Assembly (NCBI RefSeq): GCF_008086595.1
Contig: NZ_RXYA01000005.1
Span: 168,180 to 232,179, forward strand
Length of the DNA: 64,000 nt
Origin: Acetobacterium paludosum
GTDB lineage: Bacteria; Bacillota; Clostridia; Eubacteriales; Eubacteriaceae
Reading direction: 5' to 3'
Below, piece by piece: positions 54,298 through 63,879 of the stretch (positions within the stretch are counted from its first letter, which is position 1; the number at the start of each line of letters is the position of its first letter). A program made the position numbers and the translations under genes. Below the pieces are notes generated by a model. It made no database searches, was not told where the DNA came from, and worked only from the letters and a program-made list of their open reading frames with translations.

Positions 54298-56373
54298 TTG
54301 GCAAATCACAAAAATATCAATAAGATTTGCATTATCATTAGTGTCGTGACGATTCTTATTGCAATAATCTATATCTTTTTTGGCCAAACACTTGGTATCA
54401 CCGCAAAAACGGCAGATTTGAGCTATACTACAAAACTTTTTGATGACAGCACGGTGCATACGATTAATATTGAAATCAGTGATAGCGATTGGAATGATCT
54501 TCAGGCGAATGCTGCTGATAAAGACTATCAACAATGTGCAATAACGATTGATGGCGAAACCCTTCAAAATGTTGGTATCCGGGCAAAAGGAAATTCATCG
54601 CTTTCTGGCGTTACATCTTTGGATTCAGAACGCTACAGTTTAAAAGTCGATTTCGACCAATATAACGACGGCGAAAACTATCATGGTCTGGATAAGCTTA
54701 ATCTAAACAACGTTATATCAGACAACACTTATTTAAAAGATTACCTCACCTACGATATGATGAATTATATGGGGATAGCTGCTCCCCTTACCAGCTTCAC
54801 CCGTATTTCCATCAATGGTGAATATTTTGGTTTTTATCTAGCTGTTGAAGGTGTTGATGAGGCCTTTGCGGAGAGAAATTATGGTTCCGACTCTGGCAAT
54901 ATCTATAAACCGGACAGCATGGAAAATAACGATAATGCTGCTGGAGATATGGGTGAAGTGGCAGCGGATATGGCCCAAATGCCGGATGCAATGACACAGG
55001 CTACCGCTACAACACAGACTGCTGATAAAACTCAGATCGCTACGCTGCCGGATATGAGTCAGATGGCTGGTATGGGCGGCATGATGAGCAAAACTGACGT
55101 TGCGTTAGTCTATTCAGATGATCAGCTATCAAGTTATGAAAATATTTTTAACGGTGCGATTTTTGATATCACCACAGCTGATAAGAAGACACTAATTAAT
55201 TCCATTAAGCAGCTAAATGAAGGAGAAAATCTGGCCGATGTGGTGGATGTGGACGAAGTGCTGAAATACTTTGTCGTCCACAGTTTTGTTGATAATTTCG
55301 ACAGCTATACCGGCAGCTTGATGCACAATTATTATCTTCGTGAAGTAAATGGCCAACTATCTGTTATTCCCTGGGATTACAACCTTGCCTTCATGAATTT
55401 CAGTGGTGGTGGCGGTCAGGGCGGTGGAGCAGCAACCACAACTGCCAGCACGGTGGATGAAGCAACAACTTTAGTGAATTATCCCATTGACACCCCAGTA
55501 TCCGGCACCACCTTGGCGGACAGACCACTGCTCAATGAGCTTCTTTCAAATGAAGAATACCTGAGTTTATATCACCAATACTATAATCAATTCATAACAG
55601 ACTATTTTGACAGCGGTCATTATACCGCGGTTATTGATACAGCCGCATCGCTTATATCATCTTCAGTAGAAACAGATCCCACTGCATTTTGTACCTATCA
55701 AGAGTACCAGGATGGGGTTGCGGTATTAAAAGAATTCTGTGCCCTTCGAGCAGAAAGTGTCAGTGGTCAACTGGACGGAACCATTCCATCTACAACAACG
55801 GAACAAACGGAACAGCCGACTACCCTGATTGATGCCAGTTCAATTGATATTTCAACAATGGGGACCAATACTGTGGGCGGCGGTATGAATATGCAAAAAA
55901 CCGCTAGCAGTGATACCTCAGCAACTGCAACAACTACCGAAAATACCAAAACTACAGAAACTGCAAGTAACAAAACAACCGGAACCACAACTAATGGTGC
56001 TGGAGCGAATCCACCAACCAATGGTGCTGGTGGTAATCCCCCAACTAATGGCGCCGGTGGGAATCCCCCAACTAATGATACTGGCGGAAATCCAGCAAAG
56101 ACAGACGTATCCACAAGCGAAACAGCCGCTGCTGCAACCGGCACTACACCAGCAAATGAAACTGCCGTCGCAGGAACAGCTGCGGCCACAGCTGATGCAA
56201 CTGGTGCATCCAATCAAGCGCCGACTATGAATGGCAGCGGAAAAGGGCTGTCAAACGCCAATAGCTTAACGGAGATAATCAGTAGTAATCTGTCAGCGAT
56301 TATTCTGCTGGGTGGCTCTTTACTGCTTCTGATTATTGGAATACTTGTGACAAAATTGTTTAGACGAAGATAA
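54298..56373 (+). CDS. CotH-family surface protein kinase-like
   Basis: A 691-residue CotH-domain protein with an N-terminal membrane helix and a C-terminal helix followed by KLFRRR, so both ends are membrane-tethered. The CotH region has VGIRAKGNSSL, LDKLNLNNVISD, INGEYFGFYLAVEGVDE and IPWDYNLAF, the last holding a conserved Asp. A Thr/Ala/Gly-rich linker of about 170 residues precedes the C-terminal anchor. I chose TTG 54298, with GAGGTG upstream; an overlapping in-frame TTG exists at 54280. It may phosphorylate extracellular proteins or assist polyphosphate handling. Confidence 0.82.
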   Translation: MANHKNINKICIIISVVTILIAIIYIFFGQTLGITAKTADLSYTTKLFDDSTVHTINIEISDSDWNDLQANAADKDYQQCAITIDGETLQNVGIRAKGNSSLSGVTSLDSERYSLKVDFDQYNDGENYHGLDKLNLNNVISDNTYLKDYLTYDMMNYMGIAAPLTSFTRISINGEYFGFYLAVEGVDEAFAERNYGSDSGNIYKPDSMENNDNAAGDMGEVAADMAQMPDAMTQATATTQTADKTQIATLPDMSQMAGMGGMMSKTDVALVYSDDQLSSYENIFNGAIFDITTADKKTLINSIKQLNEGENLADVVDVDEVLKYFVVHSFVDNFDSYTGSLMHNYYLREVNGQLSVIPWDYNLAFMNFSGGGGQGGGAATTTASTVDEATTLVNYPIDTPVSGTTLADRPLLNELLSNEEYLSLYHQYYNQFITDYFDSGHYTAVIDTAASLISSSVETDPTAFCTYQEYQDGVAVLKEFCALRAESVSGQLDGTIPSTTTEQTEQPTTLIDASSIDISTMGTNTVGGGMNMQKTASSDTSATATTTENTKTTETASNKTTGTTTNGAGANPPTNGAGGNPPTNGAGGNPPTNDTGGNPAKTDVSTSETAAAATGTTPANETAVAGTAAATADATGASNQAPTMNGSGKGLSNANSLTEIISSNLSAIILLGGSLLLLIIGILVTKLFRRR
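55993..56100 (+). repeat. Four 27-base tandem repeats in the CotH gene
   Basis: Four consecutive 27-base units encode NGAGANPPT, NGAGGNPPT, NGAGGNPPT and NDTGGNPAK. They lie in the low-complexity linker and probably vary in number between strains. Confidence 0.8.
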
Positions 56374-56467
56374 ATTTTTATACAATTCGATCTTAACAAT
56401 AAAGATAATTATTATAATTCTAAACCCACTCTATCATCAATATAATTTCGTGAGTAATTTTTTCATC

Positions 56468-56507
56468 GCCTCCGGCAGCTTTTATCCAGCACCCGGGGGC
56501 TTTGTTT
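56468..56507 (+). terminator. Terminator of the VTC-DUF4956-CotH operon
   Basis: GCCTCCGG (56468-56475) pairs with CCGGGGGC (56493-56500, one G-T pair), followed by TTTGTTTATG. It lies in the 292-base gap before the GGDEF/EAL gene. Confidence 0.6.
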
Positions 56508-56665
56508 ATGCTCAAGACTACCCAGCTATCGCCTTCCTATCTTTTACCATTTTTCAATCATTGTCTTAATTACAACAATAAAATTAAAAAAAACAAGTAA
56601 TTTTCAATTTTCAGGGAATAAATCATTACGTGGTGTATCGCAAAAATATATAATGGAGGTGAATA

Positions 56666-59600
56666 ATGATTACCTTACCGATATTTCTTTCCTTGATATT
56701 ATATTTTTCTTTTATGATCTATATTTTCTTTGGTTTTTATATGTTAAACAATGATGCTCAGACCAATCGGAAATACGTTTTTTTTGCCATATGCATAACC
56801 CTGTCCATTTGGTCATTTTCTTTTTCCATCTCCACTTCAGCCCCAGACTATAACACTGCTTTGCTCTGGCGTCGAATTTCCGCCATTGGCTGGGGTTCCA
56901 TATTCAGCTTTTTACTGCATTTTATCATCATCCTCACCAATCAGACAAAGTGGCTGAAGAAAAAATGGCTAACTCCATTAATTTATTTTCCGGCTCTAAT
57001 CAATATTTTCGTATTCACCCTCTATACACCAATAGCCATCAATCAGTATCACCTGGATTATACCATCTACGGATGGATCAACAAAACCGGCAACAGCACT
57101 TGGAGCTTGTTTTTCAACTTATATTATATCACCTTTACTCTAGTCAGTATTGGGCTCACTATCTACTGGGGTTTAAAAAGTGATATAAAAGCCAAAAAAT
57201 CAGCGCACCTACTCTTTCTATCCTTTGCAACGGCATTAATTCTAGGATCTGTCACCGATATTATATTCACCACTAATCTCACTGGTGCAGTACCCCAGAT
57301 AGCACCAGTGATCATCATCATTCCCATCGCCGCTATTTTTTACTCCGTTCGCTATTATGATCTCATGAAACCTAAAATTTCAACAGTCCCAACCCAGCAA
57401 GGCAGTATTCTAAGCAGCACCAACCGTAAAAATATTTTTGAATATCTTTCCCTGTGCTATTTACTTGGTGGCAGTCTCAATTTCGTTATCAGCTATTTCA
57501 TGCTTCAAACTGATTTCGAATCCAGCCTACTTTATAGTGTTTTTTTAGTTTTGTTGGGATTAGCAGTACAAATAATTTATCATTTGAAAATAAAAGATAA
57601 AAGCCAAAACATCATCTTGGTTACTATTCTAACTTTAACCATACCGCTCATTATCCTAAAATATATTGATTATGCCGGAATCACGGTATGGGCAATACCT
57701 TTTCTGTTTTTGATCCTTTTAATTCCTTTTCGCAATTATCGGTATATGATTGTAGTGGGATCAGCGTTGATTCTTACTCTGGTATGGGTGTGGTTCAAAG
57801 AACCGGTAGCGATGGTTTCAGTAAATGCATCCGACCATTTCGCCAGAATCATTCTCACTCTCTTTTTTCTACTCATAGCCGTATATGTCAATAAAGTTTT
57901 TATTAACCGACTGGATGAAAATAACAAGCAGGTCCGATTTCAAAAAATGATTTCCGATATTTCCGCTGACTTTATTACCACCAATGAATTAAATTATCAT
58001 CAAAAAATCATGCATCTTCTGGAATTATGCAGCACTCAGTATCAGATAAATCGTGCAAATCTGTTTATTTTTTCTCCCGATATGAAAACTGTCAGTTGCA
58101 CCCACGAATGGCGCAAAGACACCATTAAAGCCGGCATTGATAAAGCCCAGATAATTCATACAGATACCATTCCCTGGTGGATTTCCAAAATTATGCAAAA
58201 CCCGTTGGTGTATATCACCACTCTTGAAGACTTCCCCTTAGAAGCGTGCATTGAAAAGGAACTTTTTAAAAAGTATCAGGTCCAGTCTTATTTATCAATT
58301 CCAATAAGAAACAATGAACATTTAACTGGTTTCTTAGGATTTGATGCTGTCAAAAACGAGCATGAATGGATTGGAGACTATCCGAAAATGCTCCAAATCA
58401 TTTCTAATATACTGGCCGACACCCTGACGAAAATAACCGCTGAAAAAGAAATCAAATATATGGCTTTTTATGATAATTTGACAGGTCTTCCCAATCGAAC
58501 CCTTTTTAAAGACCGCTTAAGATCAGAGATTAGTTTAGCCAGCCGCACCGAAACTTTTATCGGGATAGTCCTATTGGATTTGGATTCATTTAAATCAGTG
58601 AATGATACGATGGGTCATGATGCCGGCGATGAGCTTTTAAAAAAAGTTGCCCAGAGACTGATAAAATGCATTCGTAAATATGACACTGTTTGCCGATTCG
58701 GCGGAGATGAATATCTAATTATGCTTCCCAATATTGCAGCTTCCAATAACATTCATCACATTACTAAAAATATTATGGATTCCTTTGAAAAGCCACTTGA
58801 AATAGAAAACCAGGAATTTTTCATCACCGCCAGTGCCGGGGTTGCACTGTATCCAGTTGATGGAGAAGACCCGGACACACTTATAAAAAACGCCGATCTG
58901 GCCATGTACGCATCCAAAGAACAAGGCAAAAATAAATACACCCTATGTACAACCATTTTGAAAGAAGATATTTTAACAAAAATGAAGCTGACCAACTGTC
59001 TGTACCGGGCACTGGAACGTAATGAACTGATATTGCTCTATCAGCCTCAAATAAGCCTTAAAACAAATAAAATTATCGGCGTTGAAGCCTTAATCCGCTG
59101 GCATCATCCTGAATTCGGAACGATTTCCCCCGCAACTTTTATTCCTTTAGCTGAACAGCATGCGGGATTGATCGGCCCGATTGGCGATTGGGCGCTCCTG
59201 ACCGCCTGCCAACAAAGCATGGCCTGGAAAGCCGTGGGAATTCCTCCTCTTCGTATGGCTGTGAACCTTTCCGGAGAACAGTTTCGCAATAACAATCTTG
59301 TCAGCACAATGAAACGGATCATTGTTGAAACAGGTATTAAACCGGAAATACTTGAATTAGAGATTACCGAAAGCGTTGCTCTCAAAGGAAATTTTAATAT
59401 GAATCAGGTTATGAATGATTTGAAAAGTCTGGGCGTTACCATTGCCATTGATGATTTTGGTGTTGAGTATTCCTCTCTTAATCGCCTGAAAACTCTTCCC
59501 ATTGACCGTATCAAAATGGATGCCGAATTTGTTCGCGGTCTTGCTAAAAGCACGAAAGATGAGGCTATTGCCAAGATCATCATTCAACTTGCCAAAAGTC

Positions 59601-59794
59601 TCGACATCCACGTGATTGCTGAAGGTGTAGAAAATAAATTACAACTGGATTTTTTAAACAAACAACGATGTGATGAAGTCCAAGGTTTTTATTTCTATAA
59701 ACCCTTGCCTCCAGAAGAACTAGAATCTATTCTTCTAGAGCCTGCAGCAAGTAAAATATTGACTTTAGGACCTTACCCTATATGGGAAACGTAA
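56666..59794 (+). CDS. Membrane GGDEF/EAL cyclic di-GMP protein
   Basis: A 1042-residue protein. About ten N-terminal spans (to residue 410), a GAF-like domain (about 430-600), GGDEF (about 610-770) and EAL (about 785-1035). The cyclase motif RFGGDEY is intact, and RKYD five residues before it forms an inhibitory site. EAL residues are present in EALIRW, NLSGEQF, ELEITES, KMDAEF and AEGVEN. Loop 6 reads DDFGVEYSSL instead of DDFGTGYSSL. It could make or degrade cyclic di-GMP. The ATG follows GGAGGTG. Confidence 0.92.
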   Translation: MITLPIFLSLILYFSFMIYIFFGFYMLNNDAQTNRKYVFFAICITLSIWSFSFSISTSAPDYNTALLWRRISAIGWGSIFSFLLHFIIILTNQTKWLKKKWLTPLIYFPALINIFVFTLYTPIAINQYHLDYTIYGWINKTGNSTWSLFFNLYYITFTLVSIGLTIYWGLKSDIKAKKSAHLLFLSFATALILGSVTDIIFTTNLTGAVPQIAPVIIIIPIAAIFYSVRYYDLMKPKISTVPTQQGSILSSTNRKNIFEYLSLCYLLGGSLNFVISYFMLQTDFESSLLYSVFLVLLGLAVQIIYHLKIKDKSQNIILVTILTLTIPLIILKYIDYAGITVWAIPFLFLILLIPFRNYRYMIVVGSALILTLVWVWFKEPVAMVSVNASDHFARIILTLFFLLIAVYVNKVFINRLDENNKQVRFQKMISDISADFITTNELNYHQKIMHLLELCSTQYQINRANLFIFSPDMKTVSCTHEWRKDTIKAGIDKAQIIHTDTIPWWISKIMQNPLVYITTLEDFPLEACIEKELFKKYQVQSYLSIPIRNNEHLTGFLGFDAVKNEHEWIGDYPKMLQIISNILADTLTKITAEKEIKYMAFYDNLTGLPNRTLFKDRLRSEISLASRTETFIGIVLLDLDSFKSVNDTMGHDAGDELLKKVAQRLIKCIRKYDTVCRFGGDEYLIMLPNIAASNNIHHITKNIMDSFEKPLEIENQEFFITASAGVALYPVDGEDPDTLIKNADLAMYASKEQGKNKYTLCTTILKEDILTKMKLTNCLYRALERNELILLYQPQISLKTNKIIGVEALIRWHHPEFGTISPATFIPLAEQHAGLIGPIGDWALLTACQQSMAWKAVGIPPLRMAVNLSGEQFRNNNLVSTMKRIIVETGIKPEILELEITESVALKGNFNMNQVMNDLKSLGVTIAIDDFGVEYSSLNRLKTLPIDRIKMDAEFVRGLAKSTKDEAIAKIIIQLAKSLDIHVIAEGVENKLQLDFLNKQRCDEVQGFYFYKPLPPEELESILLEPAASKILTLGPYPIWET

Positions 59795-59973
59795 ACATTT
59801 CGTTTTGAAAAAGCATTGAGAAATTCACTTGTAACATACTAAGTTACCAATTAAAAAGAACACCATATAGAAAAGCAGTTGTATCCTAATGGTTGATTTA
59901 TTCAACTAAAATCAACTATGTGCCCATTGCCATTTTATTCACAACTCCGTATAATAATCCTAGAGGTGATGAA

Positions 59974-61092
59974 ATGAACGAAATAAATATTGCAAAAACA
60001 CTAATTTCAAAACGAAGAGCCAAAGGAATTACCCAGGAAGAACTGGCCGCCTATATCGGCGTAACCAAAGCATCGGTTTCAAAATGGGAAACCAGCCAAA
60101 GTTATCCAGATATTACCTATCTGCCACAACTTGCGGCTTATTTTAACATCAGCATTGACGACCTCATCGGTTATTCACCACAAATGACCAAAGAAGACAT
60201 CAAAATCCTTTATCACGAGCTTGCTTCAAAATTTGCCGAACAGCCATTTGCTGAAGTGATTGCGGAATGCCGATTTATTATCAAAAAATACTACTCCTGC
60301 TTTCCGCTGCTTCTTCAGATGGCAATACTGCTTCTCAATCATCATATGCTGACTCCTGACAAAAAATTGCAGGAAGCGATCATTCAGGAATTACTTGATC
60401 TCTGCCAACGAGTGAAAACGGAAAGCGATGATGTATGGATCAAGAAAGAAGCTGTTACTATTGAAGCCACCTGTTATCTCATGACGCAAAAGCCCCAGCT
60501 GGTGCTGGATCTTTTTGGAGAAGATCTCCGTCCAATCCCACAGGATACAGAGATGATCGCCCAATCTTATCAGATGATGGGAAATACAAAAAAAGCCAAA
60601 GAAGTCGTGCAGATCAGCATGTATCAGCATTTGCTATTCCTTGTCTCAGAGGCACAGTCCGATATGATGTTGAATGCCGATCATCTGGAAAAAGTGGACG
60701 AAACGCTGCGCCGCACCCTGGGAACTGCTGAGCTCTATAACCTGGATTCCCTCCATCCCAATACCATGGCGCAAGTCTATTATGTCGCCGCTCATGTCTA
60801 CTGTCTGAATAATCAAACCGCAAAAGCGCTCGCTATGCTCCAGCGTTACGCCGATGTGTGTGTATCTGACTTTTTTCCCTATTCCCTGCACGGCGATGAC
60901 TACTTTGATGCCATTGAAAATTGGTTTGAAGATCTCGAATTGGGTGCTTCCGCACCACGTAGTGATAAGTTCATTAAAGAGAGTATGATCGAAGGTGTCC
61001 TTTCAAATCCAGTGTTTGCCAGTTTGGCAGACGATCCCAAATATAAAAATATTGTCAACAAATTAAAAGAAAATTTAGGAGGCAAGCAATGA
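59974..61092 (+). CDS. XRE-family transcriptional regulator
   Basis: A 372-residue protein with an N-terminal Xre helix-turn-helix (LISKRRAKGITQEELAAYIGVTKASVSKWE, residues 8-65) and a long helical, TPR-like C-terminal region that may sense a ligand or peptide. I chose ATG 59974 with AGAGGTGATG upstream; the longer frame has no site. Its stop overlaps the CPBP gene ATG, so they form an operon. Confidence 0.88.
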   Translation: MNEINIAKTLISKRRAKGITQEELAAYIGVTKASVSKWETSQSYPDITYLPQLAAYFNISIDDLIGYSPQMTKEDIKILYHELASKFAEQPFAEVIAECRFIIKKYYSCFPLLLQMAILLLNHHMLTPDKKLQEAIIQELLDLCQRVKTESDDVWIKKEAVTIEATCYLMTQKPQLVLDLFGEDLRPIPQDTEMIAQSYQMMGNTKKAKEVVQISMYQHLLFLVSEAQSDMMLNADHLEKVDETLRRTLGTAELYNLDSLHPNTMAQVYYVAAHVYCLNNQTAKALAMLQRYADVCVSDFFPYSLHGDDYFDAIENWFEDLELGASAPRSDKFIKESMIEGVLSNPVFASLADDPKYKNIVNKLKENLGGKQ

Positions 61093-61994
61093 AACGATTA
61101 GGTGTTTTTCTGGGAATTGTATTTGTACTGACATGGAGCGTAGAGTTCACGTTAATGGCTAATGGCGGCTATTCAAATCCTTATCTGACTCTTATCCTGG
61201 CCGGCGTGATGCTCATTCCCGCTATTTCCGTTATCCTTACCCGACTCATTACCAAAGAGGGATTTAAAGAGTTTGGATTGAAGCCTCATTTCAAGGGTCA
61301 CATTCGGTTTTATCTGATGGGATGGTTTGGTCCTTCCCTGCTGATAATACTGGGAGCTGTATGCTATTATCTGATTTTCCCCGCCAACTTCGATCCGACC
61401 ATGAGCAATTTGGCCGAGCTCTACAAAGCCAAAGGGGTCGATACCACCGCCTCAATGATGAGCACTATTTTTATTGCCCAGTTTGCCGCCGGGATGCTTT
61501 TAAGCCCGGTGCTCAACATTATCCCGACACTGGGCGAAGAAATTGGCTGGCGAGGCTATCTCCTGCCTAAATTGATGGAACGGTTCTCAGCCCGCACTTC
61601 GATTGTGATCTCTGGTGCAATCTGGGGTTTATGGCATGCCCCGATTATCGCGATGGGTCATAATTACGGAACCGGCTATCCATTTTTCCCTTGGGGTGGG
61701 ATTTTAGCCATGATCGCTTTCTGTCTGTTCATCGGTTCTTTTTTCTCCTACCTCGCCATCAGAACAAAAAGTGTTTTACCGGCGGCCATGGCCCATGGTT
61801 CCCTTAACGGCTTCGTCGGTATTACAGCCTTTTTCACAATTGGCGAGACAAGTCCGTTTATCGGACCTATGGCCACGGGAATCATCGGCGGGATAGGGTT
61901 TATTATTGTTGGCACTATCTGCTTTGTCTTAATCGGTCGGCAGCGATCAACTGAAAAAGAAGATCTAAACCCCGTATCTGAAAAAACGCAATAG
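61089..61994 (+). CDS. CPBP family intramembrane metalloprotease
   Basis: A 301-residue membrane protein with about eight spans. CPBP/Abi motifs are TLGEEIGWRGYLLPKLME (EExxxR) and a later WGLWHAPII (H). Such proteins are membrane proteases often used in bacteriocin immunity or maturation. It starts by an ATGA overlap in the XRE gene, whose last codons supply the ribosome site. Confidence 0.88.
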   Translation: MKRLGVFLGIVFVLTWSVEFTLMANGGYSNPYLTLILAGVMLIPAISVILTRLITKEGFKEFGLKPHFKGHIRFYLMGWFGPSLLIILGAVCYYLIFPANFDPTMSNLAELYKAKGVDTTASMMSTIFIAQFAAGMLLSPVLNIIPTLGEEIGWRGYLLPKLMERFSARTSIVISGAIWGLWHAPIIAMGHNYGTGYPFFPWGGILAMIAFCLFIGSFFSYLAIRTKSVLPAAMAHGSLNGFVGITAFFTIGETSPFIGPMATGIIGGIGFIIVGTICFVLIGRQRSTEKEDLNPVSEKTQ

Positions 61995-62145
61995 TCCACG
62001 GTAAAGCTCTGATCGGGTTATATCCATGCCATCTTTTGATATATTTTTCTTGACTTATCCGGCAAAGGTTCTATAATCAAGTTAGTGAGTCCGTTAAACG
62101 AAACGGCATTCACATGAAATTATCAAAAAAGGAAGGCGCTTATTT

Positions 62146-62655
62146 TTGGAAGAAACTATAAAAGTACCATTTTACCAAAGAATTTGGTTTGTAATGTTAT
62201 TTTTGGTATTTATTCCACCGATTGGAATTTTATTTTTATGGTTAAACAAACGGTTCAATCTTGCCGTCAAAATCATATTAACCATTGTTTTCGGATATTG
62301 GATAGTGATATTATTCGGTTACATGACCGATTCAAAAACAACCACGCAGCTTGCAGCAACAGCTGCTAAACAAGCAGTAACTGAACAACAACCAGAAATT
62401 GTTGTCCCGGACAACACTCCTCAAATAACTTTGGCTGAATTTGATACCTTAAAAAAAGGCATGACCTATGACGAAGTCGTAGCGATCGTTGGTAGTCCTG
62501 GGACTTTATCATACGGATATGAAGAAGATATGGGGAACGAAACCCGTTATATTCAAGCGTATACCTTTGAAGGATCTGGCGATAACGGAGCCAATGTAAT
62601 TTTGAGTTTTCAAAACGGGGTACTATCAATGAAAACTCAGAGTGGCCTTAAGTAA
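62146..62655 (+). CDS. Membrane protein with DUF3862-like (BLIP/SmpA fold) domain
   Basis: A 169-residue protein with two N-terminal hydrophobic spans (about 10-65) and a C-terminal domain beginning ITLAEFDTLKKGMTYDEVVAIVGSPG, like DUF3862/BLIP-type domains. The start is TTG with GGAAGG upstream. The function is not known. Confidence 0.7.
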   Translation: MEETIKVPFYQRIWFVMLFLVFIPPIGILFLWLNKRFNLAVKIILTIVFGYWIVILFGYMTDSKTTTQLAATAAKQAVTEQQPEIVVPDNTPQITLAEFDTLKKGMTYDEVVAIVGSPGTLSYGYEEDMGNETRYIQAYTFEGSGDNGANVILSFQNGVLSMKTQSGLK

Positions 62656-62961
62656 TCAAAGAGCACCCTGTTCCAAGCATTGTTGAATGGATAGTAGTTT
62701 TATTTCACATAAAGTTTTAGAACTAACTTCAGAAAGCCCCTGACCGCTTCTTACACAGCGGTCAGGGGCTTTGTTCGTGGCTGAGAATTAGCTGCCATCA
62801 TTATCACTTAACATTTCGATTTGATAAACAATTTTGAACTATCGCTACGAAGCTACATTATCTTTTCGTGAAAAATTACTGTCAAGTCAATATATTCATA
62901 TTTAAAATTCTGACTATTTTTAAATTTATATATCTATAAGAGGGTTATTTTTTGCCACAAA
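62656..62961. other. 306-base gap; only a terminator seen
   Basis: No gene is apparent here. The strong hairpin at 62733-62775 is its only recognised feature. Confidence 0.6.
62733..62775 (+). terminator. Terminator after the DUF3862-like gene
   Basis: AAAGCCCCTGACCGC (62733-62747) pairs perfectly with its complement at 62758-62772, ending in TTTGTTC. The 15-bp stem is strong. Confidence 0.8.
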
Positions 62962-63501
62962 CTATCTTGCGAGTTGCAATAACTTTTTAACTGTGTTTGC
63001 ATTTCTAATCGTTATGCTACTGTACACCGATGAGCCAACCACCTTTGACCACCTTGTTCTTGAAAAAGTTTTGATCGGCGCAGACCAAAAAACGACCCGG
63101 CCATAATGATCAACTTTTTCATATTCAGGCTTAATTGATCCAACTTCTTCGAATACTTCAAACACAGTTGCCGGCGGTAGTATGAATATTGCATTATGCT
63201 TTGACTCCTTGTCTAGTCCCCACCATGAGGGTGCATGATTAAGCGCAGTCATCAAGTCACTAACAGCGATGATAAAAATCGAGATATTTATTTGAAACTT
63301 ATTTTCAATTAAGGCTTCGCAGTCTTCTTTTATTTTTTTCTCATCCAAATTATCACTAGCGAAAATTATATTTCCACTGTTTATATATGTTACTACTTCG
63401 TCAAATCCTTTTTGCATAAATAGTGCCTTTAATTCGGGCATCGATACCTTATTTTTTCCACCAACATTTACTCCACGCATCAGAGCAATATATTTTTCCA
63501 T
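62962..63501 (-). CDS. DUF1697 family protein
   Basis: A 179-residue DUF1697 protein: KYIALMRGVNVGGKNKVSMPELKALF at the start and TYINSGNIIF soon after, with TRWSKVVGSSVYSSITIRNANTVKKL at the end. The function is unknown; it is common in bacteria as a single cytoplasmic protein. Confidence 0.92.
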   Translation of the reverse strand: MEKYIALMRGVNVGGKNKVSMPELKALFMQKGFDEVVTYINSGNIIFASDNLDEKKIKEDCEALIENKFQINISIFIIAVSDLMTALNHAPSWWGLDKESKHNAIFILPPATVFEVFEEVGSIKPEYEKVDHYGRVVFWSAPIKTFSRTRWSKVVGSSVYSSITIRNANTVKKLLQLAR

Positions 63502-63879
63502 TTAAAACATGTCCTCTCTTATTCTATCTTGTGTTGCCACGATCATTTTCGAGCCAGCCGACGAGTCGTCTTCATGTTTCATAAATATGGAATAACTTGA
63601 CAACACATAATTTGACAACTTTTTTGGGGCTAACTTGGATAACAATAGCATACTCTAATAATCGATCAAGTTCAATTCTAATTTTCATGCAAAAAAAGCA
63701 ACGAACCTGATAGGGATCCGTTGCTTATAAATAAAAGAAGAATAGATTTATTTAATTTGCTTTGCAATTTCAATATTAGACCTCGAAAATTAAAACATCC
63801 TCAAATAATGATGAATACTATCATCCAGCTCAAAAACAAAATGCTCTGTCTATCGGTTAAAATTCGGTTAAATAATCGG
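63502..63879. other. 378-base gap; one minus-strand terminator seen
   Basis: No gene can be supported between the DUF1697 gene and the group II intron. The region includes the terminator at 63690-63726; the rest is AT-rich with no clear feature. Confidence 0.5.
63690..63726 (-). terminator. Minus-strand intrinsic terminator
   Basis: On the minus strand AAGCAACG pairs with CGTTGCTT around 15 bases and continues into a run of seven T. It lies about 150 bases beyond the intron 3' end, so it may end the transcript carrying the intron. Confidence 0.7.

Noticed and set aside
55767..56230. Antisense and out-of-frame open frames in the CotH linker
   Set aside because: They arise from low-complexity, repeat-rich DNA; composition is biased and no start sites are credible.
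56468..56507. Possible cyclic di-GMP riboswitch before the GGDEF/EAL gene
   Set aside because: Only one terminator-like stem is present; the conserved GEMM core and tetraloop-receptor pattern are not seen.
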